Shown piece by piece: positions 47,869 through 60,977 of a stretch of DNA of 64,000 nucleotides (within the stretch, counting starts at the first letter, position 1; each line of letters begins with the position of its first letter). The DNA is from Steromphala cineraria (Eukaryota > Mollusca > Gastropoda > Trochida > Trochidae): assembly GCA_916613615.1 (NCBI GenBank), contig OU744726.1:21579515-21643514 (forward strand), read 5' to 3'. The notes beneath the pieces were generated by a model, which saw nothing but the letters and a program-made list of their open reading frames with translations, was not told where the DNA came from and ran no database searches. The position numbers were made by a program, and so were the translations under genes.

Positions 47869-50800
47869 TATACGAATAAATATCAAATATAGGAAACTGT
47901 TTAATACAATGTCTTGAAATATTTGTACAATTGTCGCTTGATAATCAGGAGTTTAGTTGTATCTATCACTAAAACCAAGGTTCATGACAATTGATCTTTG
48001 TGAATATGAGCAAAATCTTTCTTAATAGAGATATCAAATTAAGCTTTCGAAACAAATACAAGATTGTTTTAGGAATCGTTTAAAGTCCCTTCGTTATAGT
48101 TGCATGCAATTCGTGATGAAATTTAACTATGAGAAAAGAAATATATCACTCAGCAGAGAAATCTTTCGTCAATAGTTTGATAATATATTTACATGTTTAA
48201 AAAAAAGAGCTTTTTGACGTCCGATTCAGAGATAAAGAAAAGAAAATATAGTTGTGTGTGAAACGGACGGCTATCAAACGTAAATTTAGGAAACTAAAAT
48301 TGTGAGATGGCCACACTAGATTCGCCTTCATGTCGGCTGCCATTGCTGTCATTTTAGTAAATTGTCTCCTATTTAATGAATTTTGGTTCGTTATTCTTCA
48401 GATTGGTCGCAAACGTTTACAAAACATACAATGAATAAGCTGAAAATACTCATAAAAATTATTGAACTTCCCTACACTTGGAAAATGATGCTTTAAATAC
48501 GAACTGTATAGTATGACAAAAAAACGAGTACCTCCATAACCGTAACCCAAATCAAAATGTCCCTCTGTCATTATTAAAAAAGGGTGAAAGTTTTATTTTA
48601 TTTTACAATCATCAGCATCTGTGATGTTATTTTATTGTTGATTAAGTATTCGTTGTTTTCAGTGAAAAAATAACTTGTATGGTTAGAGGAATAACCCCAC
48701 CAATGGCTCAAAGAACGGTATATACATTGAATAGAATGAAAATATCCCAAAGAGACATGACAAAAGTAAACAAAGTTCTGACGTAACAACTTCGTTGTTT
48801 ACTTAACGGGTTGCATTCACTGTAGTGACAAAGTGAAAGTTCAGCTGTTAACGTTTTAAAAGGAAAACATGATAGAATACATCACAGTTTTTGTCAATTC
48901 TTGACATTTACAATGCCTTCGCTACTCTTTAAATATAAATGATCACCATCTCTAATTGGATATAAAGCTGAAAAGACTTATGACGCCTATCAAGAATCAC
49001 CCATCTGAATTCTTTGACAAGTAATGAGTGTCAGTATAATGCTTATAATGATGTCTTTTTCAACAAATTTTAAGAATTAAGGACATGGTGATTTCTTTGC
49101 AATTCCCTCTAACCACGGAAGTGGCAATTTCATTGCACACAGATGATTAGAAAATAAAATAACTTTTTGTTTGAAAGAAATCTGAAAAAGAGGGACGAAC
49201 AAATGAACAAGACATTCATTTCGAACTTAAAAGAACCACTACATGTGCAGTACGATCAATATGAAAATGTTGTTTAAAATGAAAAGATCACTGGAGGCTA
49301 ATAGACAAGTTTCTTTGTGACGTCATATCAAGATCTTATGCACACCCTTGGTGACATGTAATTAGTTCCCATGAAAGAACACAGGGCAGCCCTTATCAAA
49401 ACTGAATTAAGACGTTCTTGTCATCTTTCTTTACAAAGTGTTGAGGAGGGACCTTCCTTGATACAACCGTGTAATGACATTACGCCTTGACAGTAGAGAG
49501 ACATAGAAAAGTTTGTGGGTGGTATTTCTTAACATTAATGGTGAAAATTGTCTTCTATAAATATATTCGAAATAACATACCTTAAGCAAGCAAAATCAAA
49601 GTTGTATTGTTCCTTAAAATATGTTTCTTTCATATAAATGACATCAAACGGTATCATCATTTCAGAAAGGTAACTTTAACACGGCTGAAGTATACGTGGT
49701 GAAGTATACACGTACATGTATGCTAAACACCCCAAATTCTCATTGCATGACATGTTTCAGAAAGTTTGCTGTTTGTGATAAGATTTCTTTAATAGATAAA
49801 AATTATATACATGTATAGGTTCGGATTTTGGCATTCCTCTAATCAACATGAAATTTCATTTATGTCTTGTTTCATTTTCAAAAGACACTTTTTGAATTGG
49901 TATACATAAAATGCAGAAGTTATATTAATTTAAAAATATAATCGATGTATCAGGCTCAATTTACCCTGAGTTGTCACGTGTGTTTTCAACCAGCAGGGCA
50001 TAAGATGGGAATAAGATAATAATTATAACATTTCTCCGATTTCTTTGTCCAATATTTCGACAACGATCATAGACAGTTAAAAGAGGGTTTTGATAAGGAT
50101 ATCTCATAACACAAATTTGTGTAGGCATGAAGGTTCGATTCACTCAATTTGCTTTGAAAAGAAACTATATTGGTGGATCATATCTCCAAAGCATTTGGTA
50201 TAACAGCCTGGAGTTCACAAAAGGTGTCAGATTTCCTTCTCTTGAGACGCGAGTTATCTCCCTTGGGTGTGATTATTGTTTCTATTGTTTTCTTTTCTGA
50301 CAATGGACTTCAATGACACAAACGCGCAAAGTGTGACCAGGGGAAGTTTTAGCAAGTATTAACACTTTGGCGTTCCTTCCTGATAACAATCAGTATTTAA
50401 TCATATTTCGTTGATTTCAGATAAAGAAATAGATATTTCATAAACTTGTTTTCATTTGATAGCAGTCTGATGTTGTTGAACTGATGAGTACAGGAGTGAC
50501 ATATTGTGGTGAATGGATTACACAAGTTATTTGCTTTCCTTTGCAAAGAACAAATACTATTGAGAAATACATATAGAACAATAAATTTGAAACTTTTTAA
50601 TAAAGATGTTTATTACGACATGTAAATATAAAATGATGTGTTTTTTTCCTGATGGTAAGGAGATGAATGTTTTATGCTCATGTCAGTTTAAAGTGATTTG
50701 AAACAAGTAGAAACAATTAAATCCTGATCATCAAGAATTTTTTTTCCTAAAAAATACTTGGCTTAAAATGATAAGGTTTGACAGATTTTGACATCAACTT

Positions 50801-53800
50801 AACTGACCAAAAACAAAAGTTAATTGGAAACGTCCTTTGATTTTCAGATATCTTTAATAAATTTCTACTCACAGATTGTGTTCAAGGATTTGTTAAGTCT
50901 ATGAGCAATCACTATTGTAGTTACTGATTACAAAAACCCTTTATGTGGGCCTTTACTAGAAAGAACAATATACCTCTAAAAGACAAGTATGACAAAACAA
51001 TAATGATAAGCCTGAAGAAGAGCACCACACATTTTATAAACAGATGGCAATGCTGAAATCAATATTTCTTTTGTTTGGTTTCGCCCTGGGACAATTGCAA
51101 ACATATCTGTCTAAAGCAAAATTATGACATTATAAGTAGCCAGTTTGTTCATAACTAAATTAATATTTTCTCAGAAATATGGCTCATGCGTTTCCTTTTT
51201 TGAAGGGTATTTATCAGGACGATTTCAGACCTTCCAAGATTATGTATTTAAGAATTGAAAATATATGATTCGTGTACCATACTATAAGATGTTTTTCACT
51301 AATTCAACAAATATATATACTTTTTAAAATGTTAAAGCAACAAAACCATGGAGAGAATAGCACTAATCCATAATCTGTTCTCTTCGATATTTCAAACAGG
51401 ACTAACCTTCACAGTTCTTGAATGGTCATGGTTTCCACTGGGAATATTTTTTTATAAAGAGTTTTACCACGAACGAAAACTGATCTGAGTCACCTTAGTT
51501 GTTTCTTTTGCTCATTTCACTTTTTGCATATCGCTTTCCCAAATGATTCTTTTTATGGAAGTGAAGTCAAAAGCAAAACTGGGAAGGGAACCTTTACTCT
51601 CGAGAGCTTTAGTAAGGTAGACATTTCTTTTTGGATTTTAGCCGCACACTTTGGTCTACATTCCTTCTATAAAATACACTGCCTGTATACAATTTTATAT
51701 AACGGATTCCCCAGAGCTTTGATCACTGGGTAAATATTGGTTATACATAATTCATATTATTAAGATTAGACACGGAAGAAGTGAACAACATGAAAAACAA
51801 TCTAAATATTCTAAATTATCAAGTTTGAAATTGACTTTGACATTACTTATTTTAACTAATATTTTTTAATATTAATTGGTTTTCATCCATAAGTATCTTG
51901 GTAACTTTTAAGACATAACAAATTTAATAAACTCTTTAGATTAAGATTGACAAATTGAAAGTGCATCTAATCCAACAGACAATGAACAAGATCATTGTGC
52001 ACCATGTAACTCTGGGAAACGTTCATGATGTAACTAAGATTTGTATTAATTCTTAATTTAAAGAAGGATTGATGTTCATTAATTCATTAATGAATTTTAA
52101 GTGATTATTGACAATTTTATCATTCCAAATACAATCATTGCCGGTAAGCCAAGTTGCAGGAACAGTTTCTTTTAGATATGAAAAACATGTGTGTATTGAG
52201 TTAAGTAATAGTTACTAGCATAGTAAATTGTATGCATCGGATAATGGCAGGGACACTTTGTCCGAGATGCCAGTACGAGACGGAGCCAAACAAATATGAT
52301 CTTATCTATGAAATAAATTAATAATGTATCATTATCAAATTATTTTGGATATTTCTAGGCTTATTTTCCTTACATAACAAAAGATTTGGTGCAACACAAA
52401 TCATATAATGTTTATTTCTTGGTATCGTTTTTTTCTAGTGCAAACTAAAGTCTACAGTGTTATTAGGTGATTTTAATATTTTCATTTTTGATATTTTGCA
52501 AAGTATTATGATTGTTTTACAGCTTGTTTTATTTGATTATTGATACTTTCAGTTCAATTCTATTTCTATGTTGTTGATTGATTGTTTTAAACCATGTGTA
52601 TGAAAGGTTTACAAAAGTGTCCTTGCATCAGACGGCAGGACTCTTTGGCCAAAGAGTTTCCGATATCGATAATGAACAGGATACTTTTGTGAATGGTTGC
52701 CATGGACGACGAGGGCTAAGTGGGATGTAAGGAATGTATAAATGGCATTTACATGAAAGAACAATTGATATAACATATAACCCTAAGGAAGGTCATAGAT
52801 ATTACGTAGGTACTGAAATTGAACTTTAACGTTTAATCAATATGGAATTTATGACCATTCAAAAAGAAACTGGAAAGAATATATGTTTGGTATTCCAATG
52901 GAATCCCATCCTCTTTTTGGAATCAAATTATTTCCGTGGACAACTCCTCACAACTTGTCAGATTAGTTTTGCCTGGTGTCATTCAAAATATCTGCTGAGT
53001 GAGGCTTAATGCTATTTTTCAAATAAATTGATATTTCATGAAGAAACTTATATGTCACATGGACGGCCAACAGATGTTATCTGCCATAAAATTCATTTAA
53101 TATTGCATGTGGAATCTTAATGCAGCAGTTAGGGACTGAATCTAACTTATGATGCATTTCACGTTTGTTTCATTTAAAAAAGATATACATGTATTCAATA
53201 AAAAAAACCTCAATCGATACGACTTCAGCGATAACATTTCTGAAATCAAATCAGACATGTAGAGGGACAAATTCCATCTGCATGAATGAGTCCTGAATAT
53301 TTCAGCAGATCGCATAAACATATTAAGTTCATAAACTAGTTAAATGCTTAACTGTTGACATCACGACATAACGACGATGGAAAGAGTTTTTATATATTCT
53401 CAAATAATGTATATTCATGTCGACTGGAAGGTTTTGAAGGCTATCACAAAAGCGTTAATGACTGAACTGGTTGGATTATCATGTCGACATAACTTTATAA
53501 AAAAGAATTGCTCTTAGTTTTTCCATAACATCCGCTTTTATACTTAATGTTAATGATTGTGAACAAATACACATCCGAGCATTTAAACATGATATCAAGT
53601 ATGATGAAACTATCATTACGTTGAGTTGAATTCTATCAAATCTATCTGGTTGAACGCCCAATTTCTGTGCAAGTGATACTTTAGCCAAAACATATTAAAA
53701 TCAACTTTCAAAACAGAAGACATTTATGAATATTCAACTCCCTCATAGTCTCAAACTCAATATCATTGCAATGTTATATATTCAAATTCTTATAATTCGA

Positions 53801-55064
53801 AACCTTATTTCATTATTTTCAATTCAAACTTTATGAGTTTTATGCGATTCATGTGTGTTTAAAGATTCATGTGTGTTTAAACATGTCGTGATGAGAGTTA
53901 GTTTTAAACTTGTTTTGCCTTAAAGAAATTTGGCGTTGACTAACAGGATACTTTATTACCTTCAGCACTGAAGACCGAGAACGAACAGAGCTTGGTAGAT
54001 GCTTGGTAAAATTGGACATCAACTCTGACCCAGACTCGAGTTTATGGGAAGCGTCCTTTGATATTTAGATAACTGCAATAAATATCGGCTCAGGGACTGT
54101 GTCAGGAAATTGAAAGCACCGAGGTACCTGCATTTACGAGCATGTACTAATGAAGTCACGATGCAATGGATAAATGGATAAATGTGGTATTTATATGCTT
54201 TTGTGCTTGTTAATCCCGCAATATTATCAAATAAAAACACATTGTTTGTTTTTATTAATGTAGTTAAAACAAAGAGTATATCCAAATAATCTAAATATTA
54301 TACCAGAAATAACTATATATTGCCTGAAAGTGATAAAACGTGATATCCAAAGATCGAAGTGAAGTTAGCTGCTAACTAAATTGATGAAATAACCAATACC
54401 AAATTCTTGAAAATTAACAAAAACGTGGGTAAATTTCCTGTAATTCCCAAAATAATTGATATTTCATTTTGCATGACAAATCGTTTGCATGGGTTTCTAT
54501 TTATTTCATGTCGGAGTTCATTGTCATAATGATTGGTTAAATGATTCAGTCAGGGATGCCAAATGCTATTTTTTCAAATAGATTAAGATTGCATGAGAAA
54601 AATAATAAAGCCCATGTCGCACAGACGGCTAACACATGTTATCTGTCAGAAAATTGATATTGCATGTGAAATATAATCATGTTATAATGCACCAGCGTTT
54701 GCCAAATTATGATGGAATAAAAATTGACAGTGGAGGCATTTAAGATTTGATCAATAATTCATCATTCATAGAAATGGTTATTTTTAACAATAGTGTAGGA
54801 ATTTCCAATCTGTTTAAATTGTCACACATCGATCTTTGTCGCCTGTAGCTTTACCATTGAAAATAAAAAGATAATTTTGAACTGTTAAAAATACTCAATC
54901 CTATTCCAATAAATGTTAGAACTGATTTCGAAATTTCAATTTGTTATACTGCTTAGATGCATTATCTGTGTAAAAACTTTTCGAAATATCAAAACTCTTG
55001 ATAGACTGCAAAGTAGCCAAACAATGAATTCTATTTTGTAAGAATACAGGGGTTCATAACTTAC

Positions 55065-55124
55065 CTTTTGTCCATGCGCCCGTCCAAAAACCATTGACAT
55101 AACTACAATGACTAGGGTTTTCAT
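55065..55124 (-). CDS. Candidate orphan first exon encoding a signal peptide
   Basis: From an ATG at 55124 the minus strand encodes MKTLVIVVMSMVFGRAHGQK, a textbook secretion signal, then meets a strong donor (AAAAG|GTAAGTTA) in phase 0. It lies in about 1.4 kb present only in the right copy of the direct duplication. No partner exon was recognised downstream (lower coordinates), so the gene may be truncated or its next exon may be too short or diverged to see. Confidence 0.35.
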
Positions 55125-56830
55125 ATACCATCCATTCCTCAAGTTACTATTTTCATAGTGTTACAATTGTATAAAGCTTAAAGAATCAGTGATAATAATG
55201 TTTTTTTGTTGTTCTCTAGGTGACTGTCCATGTACATATCATTTGAAATACAATAAGAATTTAAAAAATAGTGAGAAATGTTACAAAGAGACGGCTTGTG
55301 TTTCTACATGTTTGAGACATTTAAAACTTTGTATGATCTTTACAGGCTGCAAGTACTTCATGGGAATAAAATGCAGGCTTATCAGACAATCAAAGTGATA
55401 TAATATTTATATCTACTGCTTTTTAAGTCCTAATTAGGACAGAAAAAAAATTGAAGCATACTCACATCTACATTTTGATCATTCTTTCAGATACACAGAT
55501 TTTTTCCATCTCAACCTGATGTCAACAAATAGTTGTTCGAATATACATTTCATCTGATATTCATAAGATACTTCAATATAAATACAAACCACAGTCTCAA
55601 CAAACATCATAACCATGTTCACCCTATCATGACAGTAGTTGAAAAGGCATTTATCTCTGGGAAGTGACTTTTTTCGGGGTATATATAACAACACAAGAAC
55701 ATATGTTGACTTCTTCAAACTCCTTGTATCTTCACTGCATGGTATCTGTTAACTTATACTACCACAAAGGTTGCCTTTTAGTTGCGTCCAGAAGAGCATA
55801 GACAGGTGTATTCAAAGCTCTTCGACTGTCAAATTTATAGTCATGGTGACTTATCATTGACAGATGGCAAATTTCATTCGAGGTACGAATATCAAAATGA
55901 GGCATGCATGAGGAGATGCAACTGTGATTGTTAATCTCTCATTACTTGTTACCAATTGTATGACTCAAAGACTGTTCAATATGACGTGTAAGACGATATC
56001 CAAACCCTCCTTTTAATATATAGGCAAGCTTCAAAGCAGATTCTGACAGGTGACGTCCTTTGACAATTGAATTATTTCATTACATATGACAGTTTTGGAA
56101 GTGATCGATGATACACCCGTAGTTCATACCTGGTACAAAAGTAACACAACTTAAAACTTTAAAAATATATTGTGTAAAAGTCATTTACATTTACGTCGAG
56201 AGAGCCAAATTTTTGACCCCTGCACTACATTGATTAAGTGCAAAATAGTTTGTTCCTTCTTTAATTTTGGTTAATTTGTTGTTTTGATGAATGGTGGATC
56301 AACAAGAAGTACTTTATTTCAAACTTCTATCGTTTTTCGTTCTTTATTAAAAACATTACAAAAGGTGGTTAAGTTTCTTTTGAACGGCAGTTTCTTTTGC
56401 ACTAGACGATACGAAGAGACATATTGATTTTTGGTGCTTTTTTATCCATATGCTCACTTTTAGACATGCCAAACACACTGGTTCACATTGCATTTTGATA
56501 TTGATTTGCATGACATTGCATTTTTATAGTTACATGAAATACACAATTCCCGTTTATTGAAACCCAGCAGATGTTTATCTGACAAGGAATTGACAAGGAT
56601 GTGAAATATAACAATGTGAAAGTACACCAGCGTCTGCCGAATATTACATTATAAAATTGGCAGTGTAGGCATTTGGGAATAATCAATAAGCAATTGTTGG
56701 CGAGATAATCATTTTAACCAATTTGTGATATTTTAAAATAGTGTTTCTGTTATGTAACTAACTCCTGTTAAACAGATAAACTACTGAACCAGGATTGTGA
56801 GAAAATTACAGAAAATTGAATAAGCAGGGC

Positions 56831-57172
56831 CAATATTGGTAAGCTGTGCCAATACAGACTAAAAAGGGCCGATACCAGCAGACTGGGCCAATGGGACTCT
56901 GAGCATGCACTTAGACAGAAATGGCGCAAGTCCGAAGCTATCGCTTCAATCCTTTCATATATAACAGTTCACCAATCTAAATTATTATTTTGATTTCGAT
57001 GAAAACTCTCCAATGTTGTGCAAGTAAATTACAAAGAAGTTAATTATTAAAAATGTCACTTATCAAGTTTTTACTTGGCTTCGCCTGGGTACAGTACAGC
57101 AGACCACGGACCTGTAATTCGACAATACGGAAAAACTTGATATAATGTAAAATTAATATTATATACATTATA
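56831..57172. other. Short noncoding stretch between duplications
   Basis: No feature seen. It includes the repetitive line AGCAGGGCCAATATTGGTAA and 'aaagggccgataccagcagactgggccaatgg', in which a GGGCCRAT motif recurs three times. Confidence 0.4.
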
Positions 57173-58185
57173 ATACATATACAGCTGATGCCTAAAATTT
57201 GTTTAAGCGAATAATCATTGTCACTTTGATTCCATATTGGCGTCGTTTGATATAAATTGCTGTTTGCAATTAATTTGTTCATTTCATAAGGTTTGGGCAT
57301 GTTCATCTCAAGGCAACACATTACCATTGTTTGTGGACAACTGCTATGCAATTAAATAAGACCAAACCAAGACCAAAACAAATGTTCTTTCTCTACATTT
57401 CTCAGGGTATATACACTTTTTCTGACTCAACTTCTCTGCAGTTTTGTCCAATCTGTTCATTGATGTATATGAAGTATATGAAATGCTCACAATATATGTA
57501 TATTTGTTTGACTACTTTTGAAATTTGTTTGCACTTGATAAATACTTATATAATTACACGTTACTACAAATAGGGTTAGTAACTCAGTTTATGTACTGCA
57601 CACGTTAAAGATGGAATCAACCTGTAACAGATCACCTGGCTGCAGCTCCCAAGTCTCTTGATGTTTGGGACACAATGTCCTAACGTAATTATTTTAAGGG
57701 AATTCCTCCCTTGACACTCTCCAGAGGACGATGACAGCGCATTGTTAATTCAGTGTTGATAATTGCAGCTCTGTGTTCTTTTGGAAAAATAAATTGCATT
57801 GCATCAAAAGTATTCATACATTCTTGATATTGAAATCTCAAGAGACTTGTGTTTATACTCTCTTGAATTCTTAATGCTCCTGACAGATAGCCTCAGATGT
57901 CATCAGTGTTGGTAAAAAAGTATTTATCTGTCTTGTTCAGGCGAGTCTTGTCTCCCATCTCTAAAATATTTTGCTTTAGCCTTAACAGAATACATATCTT
58001 AAAAGGATATAAAAGAGTAGACAAACTTAAATATTAAAAAAAAACTGAGGGAAATTTACATATTTGAAAACCCTTTTGAAATTGAGGGTCTCAAGAAAGT
58101 GAAATGATTTGAAGTCGATTTCACATAGTCAGGTAGTTACCTCATAGAAGCTTGATCCTCGATGATTTTAGATTGTAAACAAATT

Positions 58186-58475
58186 ACCGTATTCTCCCTA
58201 TAAGCACACACCCTAATGGTGTTATAAATTAAAGTAGATTAAGCAACCCCCCCCCCCCCCCCCCCCCCCAAACATAAATACGGTTTTAGGACTTGATTTC
58301 AGTTCTTTTCTTTTAGCACGGTCAATGGATTTGTAACTTGTCGATAAAAACTAAATGTAGATCAAGAATATTACAAACATCTTTATGATTTGACTGATTG
58401 ATTCAGACATTTAAATTAGAGCCCCCCTTTTCCAATATTGTAACCACCCAGGGCGCTTAATGGGTCAAATACGGT
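58186..58475. mobile_element. MITE with ACCGTATT ends and poly-C tract
   Basis: Left ACCGTATTCTCCCTATAAGC and right GCGCTTAATGGGTCAAATAC-GGT are imperfect inverted repeats, flanked by TA. The interior carries a 23-nt C run. Copy B at 62299 keeps only the right half. Confidence 0.6.
58247..58269. repeat. Poly-C tract, 23 nt
   Basis: An uninterrupted run of 23 C. Such runs are prone to sequencing and length error and can form G-quadruplex on the other strand. Confidence 0.97.
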
Positions 58476-60139
58476 ACTTTGACGACTGAAAAAATAAATT
58501 TGCAGGTTCATTTTATGCATAAGAGTTACCGTCACCACTGTCTAATACCGTTACTTTTGTGCCGTTCTGTTGAGAATCTGTTTGGTTCTACACACCAGGC
58601 TCTTTATTCAAACGCTCTCAATGAGAAGCACTTGTAAGAATGCGAACTTTATTTCCTGTAGGCCTCGTCTTCATGTTCAACCGAAAGGGAAGAGCGATTC
58701 GAGACAGAGTTCTCTTTCTTGTGGCAATTCCAGGTTATGACGATCTTTCAAGCATGTGATCTGATGTGGGTATGATGATTTCATTTAAAAGGAAAGCAAG
58801 ATGTAACATACATACAAGTTGAAATAATTTGACCCCACAATAAATTAATTAAAGAAAATGACAGGTAATTTATCATTGATGTAGAAAATTTAAAGACCTT
58901 GATTGCACCAATGATAGAAATGCTGTACGTCTGCATACATATAGTTGTCAGCGAAAAAGCTAGTTTCACAGCATTCCTACATACACCTTGTACTGACGAG
59001 TTTGGTTTTATGGAGACGTCTACTCTGTAACATGCATAAAGATAACCCAAATTTAATTTCTCAAAATAAAGTTGTGGAAATCAAGGCGCTGTTGATGATT
59101 ACTGTAAATTATTAACAATTATTTTTTTTAGGATCATCGACACTTAGGGGAGATTCGAATTTCAATAACGAAAATGATATCCTTTAACCTGAAAATGGAT
59201 TCTTAATTTTCCTACAAATGAAGATTAAACATTCGAGACATGTTTGGTGTCTAAGTCATCAAGGAAGCAAAAGTTAAAAGCAAATTTCCCAAACTAATGA
59301 AGAAAAGTCACAATCACTTCAAATTGTTAAATTAAACACAACATAATTCAACGCCTTGTCACACCAACTACTTTGAAACAATTGATCACAGAATGTCTTG
59401 GATGTTTATGGACAAGCTTTACATCTTTTGTTAACTTAGCATTTGGTTAAAAAAATTTAAGGTATTTTTGAAAATTGTATTAGCGTATAAAAGATATTCA
59501 GAATGTAAAAGTCATGTTGATAACCAGAAAATCAAAATAATTTAAAAGAAAAATGCCTTCGGAGGAACAAAGAAAACTGAAAAATATCATAATCCATGAC
59601 GTTACCAAAACGTAATAAAAATATGTCGAGTTAATATGTGTGCAGAACGACGTTCATGTGATTGCTTAATTCCAAGGGTGTACTCAAAGGTATTGCAGTG
59701 CAATAAAATGGCTCGTTCACAAATTGATGAAGTACTGAATGATAACGCTGGATTTGTGTACTAATTACAGCTTCCTTCCATCAATTTAATGCTGAAAGTT
59801 CATACTACATAACTGTTTCTATTATAGGTCATGTGACTACACCATGTTGTTTCCAAAGTAATCCCTTGAGCACCATTTCGACCATCGCAGTTTTCATATG
59901 TAGTTTAACCTCTCGTTTACTTTCTCATTTGTTTCTGAAGATATATATTTGGAAACCAGGAACAGAGGTTCGATGTCACCAGAGAAAATAATATTCTTAA
60001 CAGGTAACAAGCCTAAGAATATATATACGTCAAGTTACTGATTATAGTCAAGGGGTAGACTATTTAAGTTAGACAGAAGGTATAATATTAGCTAAATTTA
60101 AAAGATTGTTAATAACCATACTTTCTCAATTACATGGCT

Positions 60140-60977
60140 AATTCAATCGCATTGCATGTCTTTGTTGTGAGGAGTTTAAGTTATTACTTTGCTGTAATAT
60201 CAAAATAGTGATTCTTAGTATTGAGCTAGATTCAATGAAATATGAAAGATGTCTTTTGAGACATTAATAAAGTTTTGATGAAACACTTAAAAGTAAGCAT
60301 GAATATGTAGTTTTTGGGATGGTCGACGTTTGAATCAACACTGAAAGAACAAAAGAACGAAAGAACATTATTTTTCATCCATTACACGGAATGTGTGTAT
60401 CATTATCACTTCTGAACATTTCCCTAATAACTATCAAAATTTCGTTGCATCAGTATATCACCAATATTTTAGGTTTGTTCTCATTAAACAAATCATGTAA
60501 TAGAAACATGTTTGCTCAATAAGAAACTATTTCACATTCACTATTAATCAAAGCACTTTTTAAAACTCTCTTTCATTAAAGCTTTAACATAGCTGTTTTA
60601 TTATTCATACTGGCAAGACCACAAAACAAGTGCCTTTGTATCCTAAGAAATTGACAAGGAACATGCCAACAATGAATCAAACATGAAGCCCATTATTGCC
60701 ACATTGTACTCCAACCATGACATGTTTATGCTTGTGCCAGTTTTGTAGCAGTTTATTGAATAAGGACGATGGCTAGGAATTATATCATAATTGATAAAGA
60801 TAGTCATCTTCCTGAACCCTCTTGAACAAATTTCAAATGCCTGCATTGTCAATATTGATTCAATCACAATTTGGCGAACGTTGATGCCCCGATAGATTAT
60901 CATTTGTTACAGATAACTGATACTGTTTTGAACATAATAATCCACTCACCAAAGTTGTCAATATACATGTATACTAG
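60140..60977. other. Spacer between copies A and B; nothing recognised
   Basis: About 840 bp not found in copy B within the window. AT-rich and noncoding as far as I can see. Confidence 0.5.

Larger units (their letters stand above)
47420..56830. repeat. Direct segmental duplication, right copy
   Basis: Partner of 34970-43870 (matched landmarks listed there). It lacks the elements at 40373-42042, 42060-42416 and 42818-43062, but has its own insertions at 47768-47868 and about 54.95-56.34 kb. No gene seen apart from the short exon candidate at 55065-55124. Confidence 0.75.
57174..60139 (+). repeat. Near-tandem duplication, copy A
   Basis: Begins TACATATACAGCTGATGCCT and is highly similar to 60978-63984 in the same orientation through 'ctcaattacatggct'. 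Most lines differ by only a few bases, so this duplication is much younger than the others. No reading frame is conserved in a way that suggests coding. Confidence 0.9.

Noticed and set aside
57040..57351. 103-codon minus-strand frame, partly repeated at 60958-61224
   Set aside because: The shared part reflects the young duplication; no domain, splice site or initiation context supports a gene.
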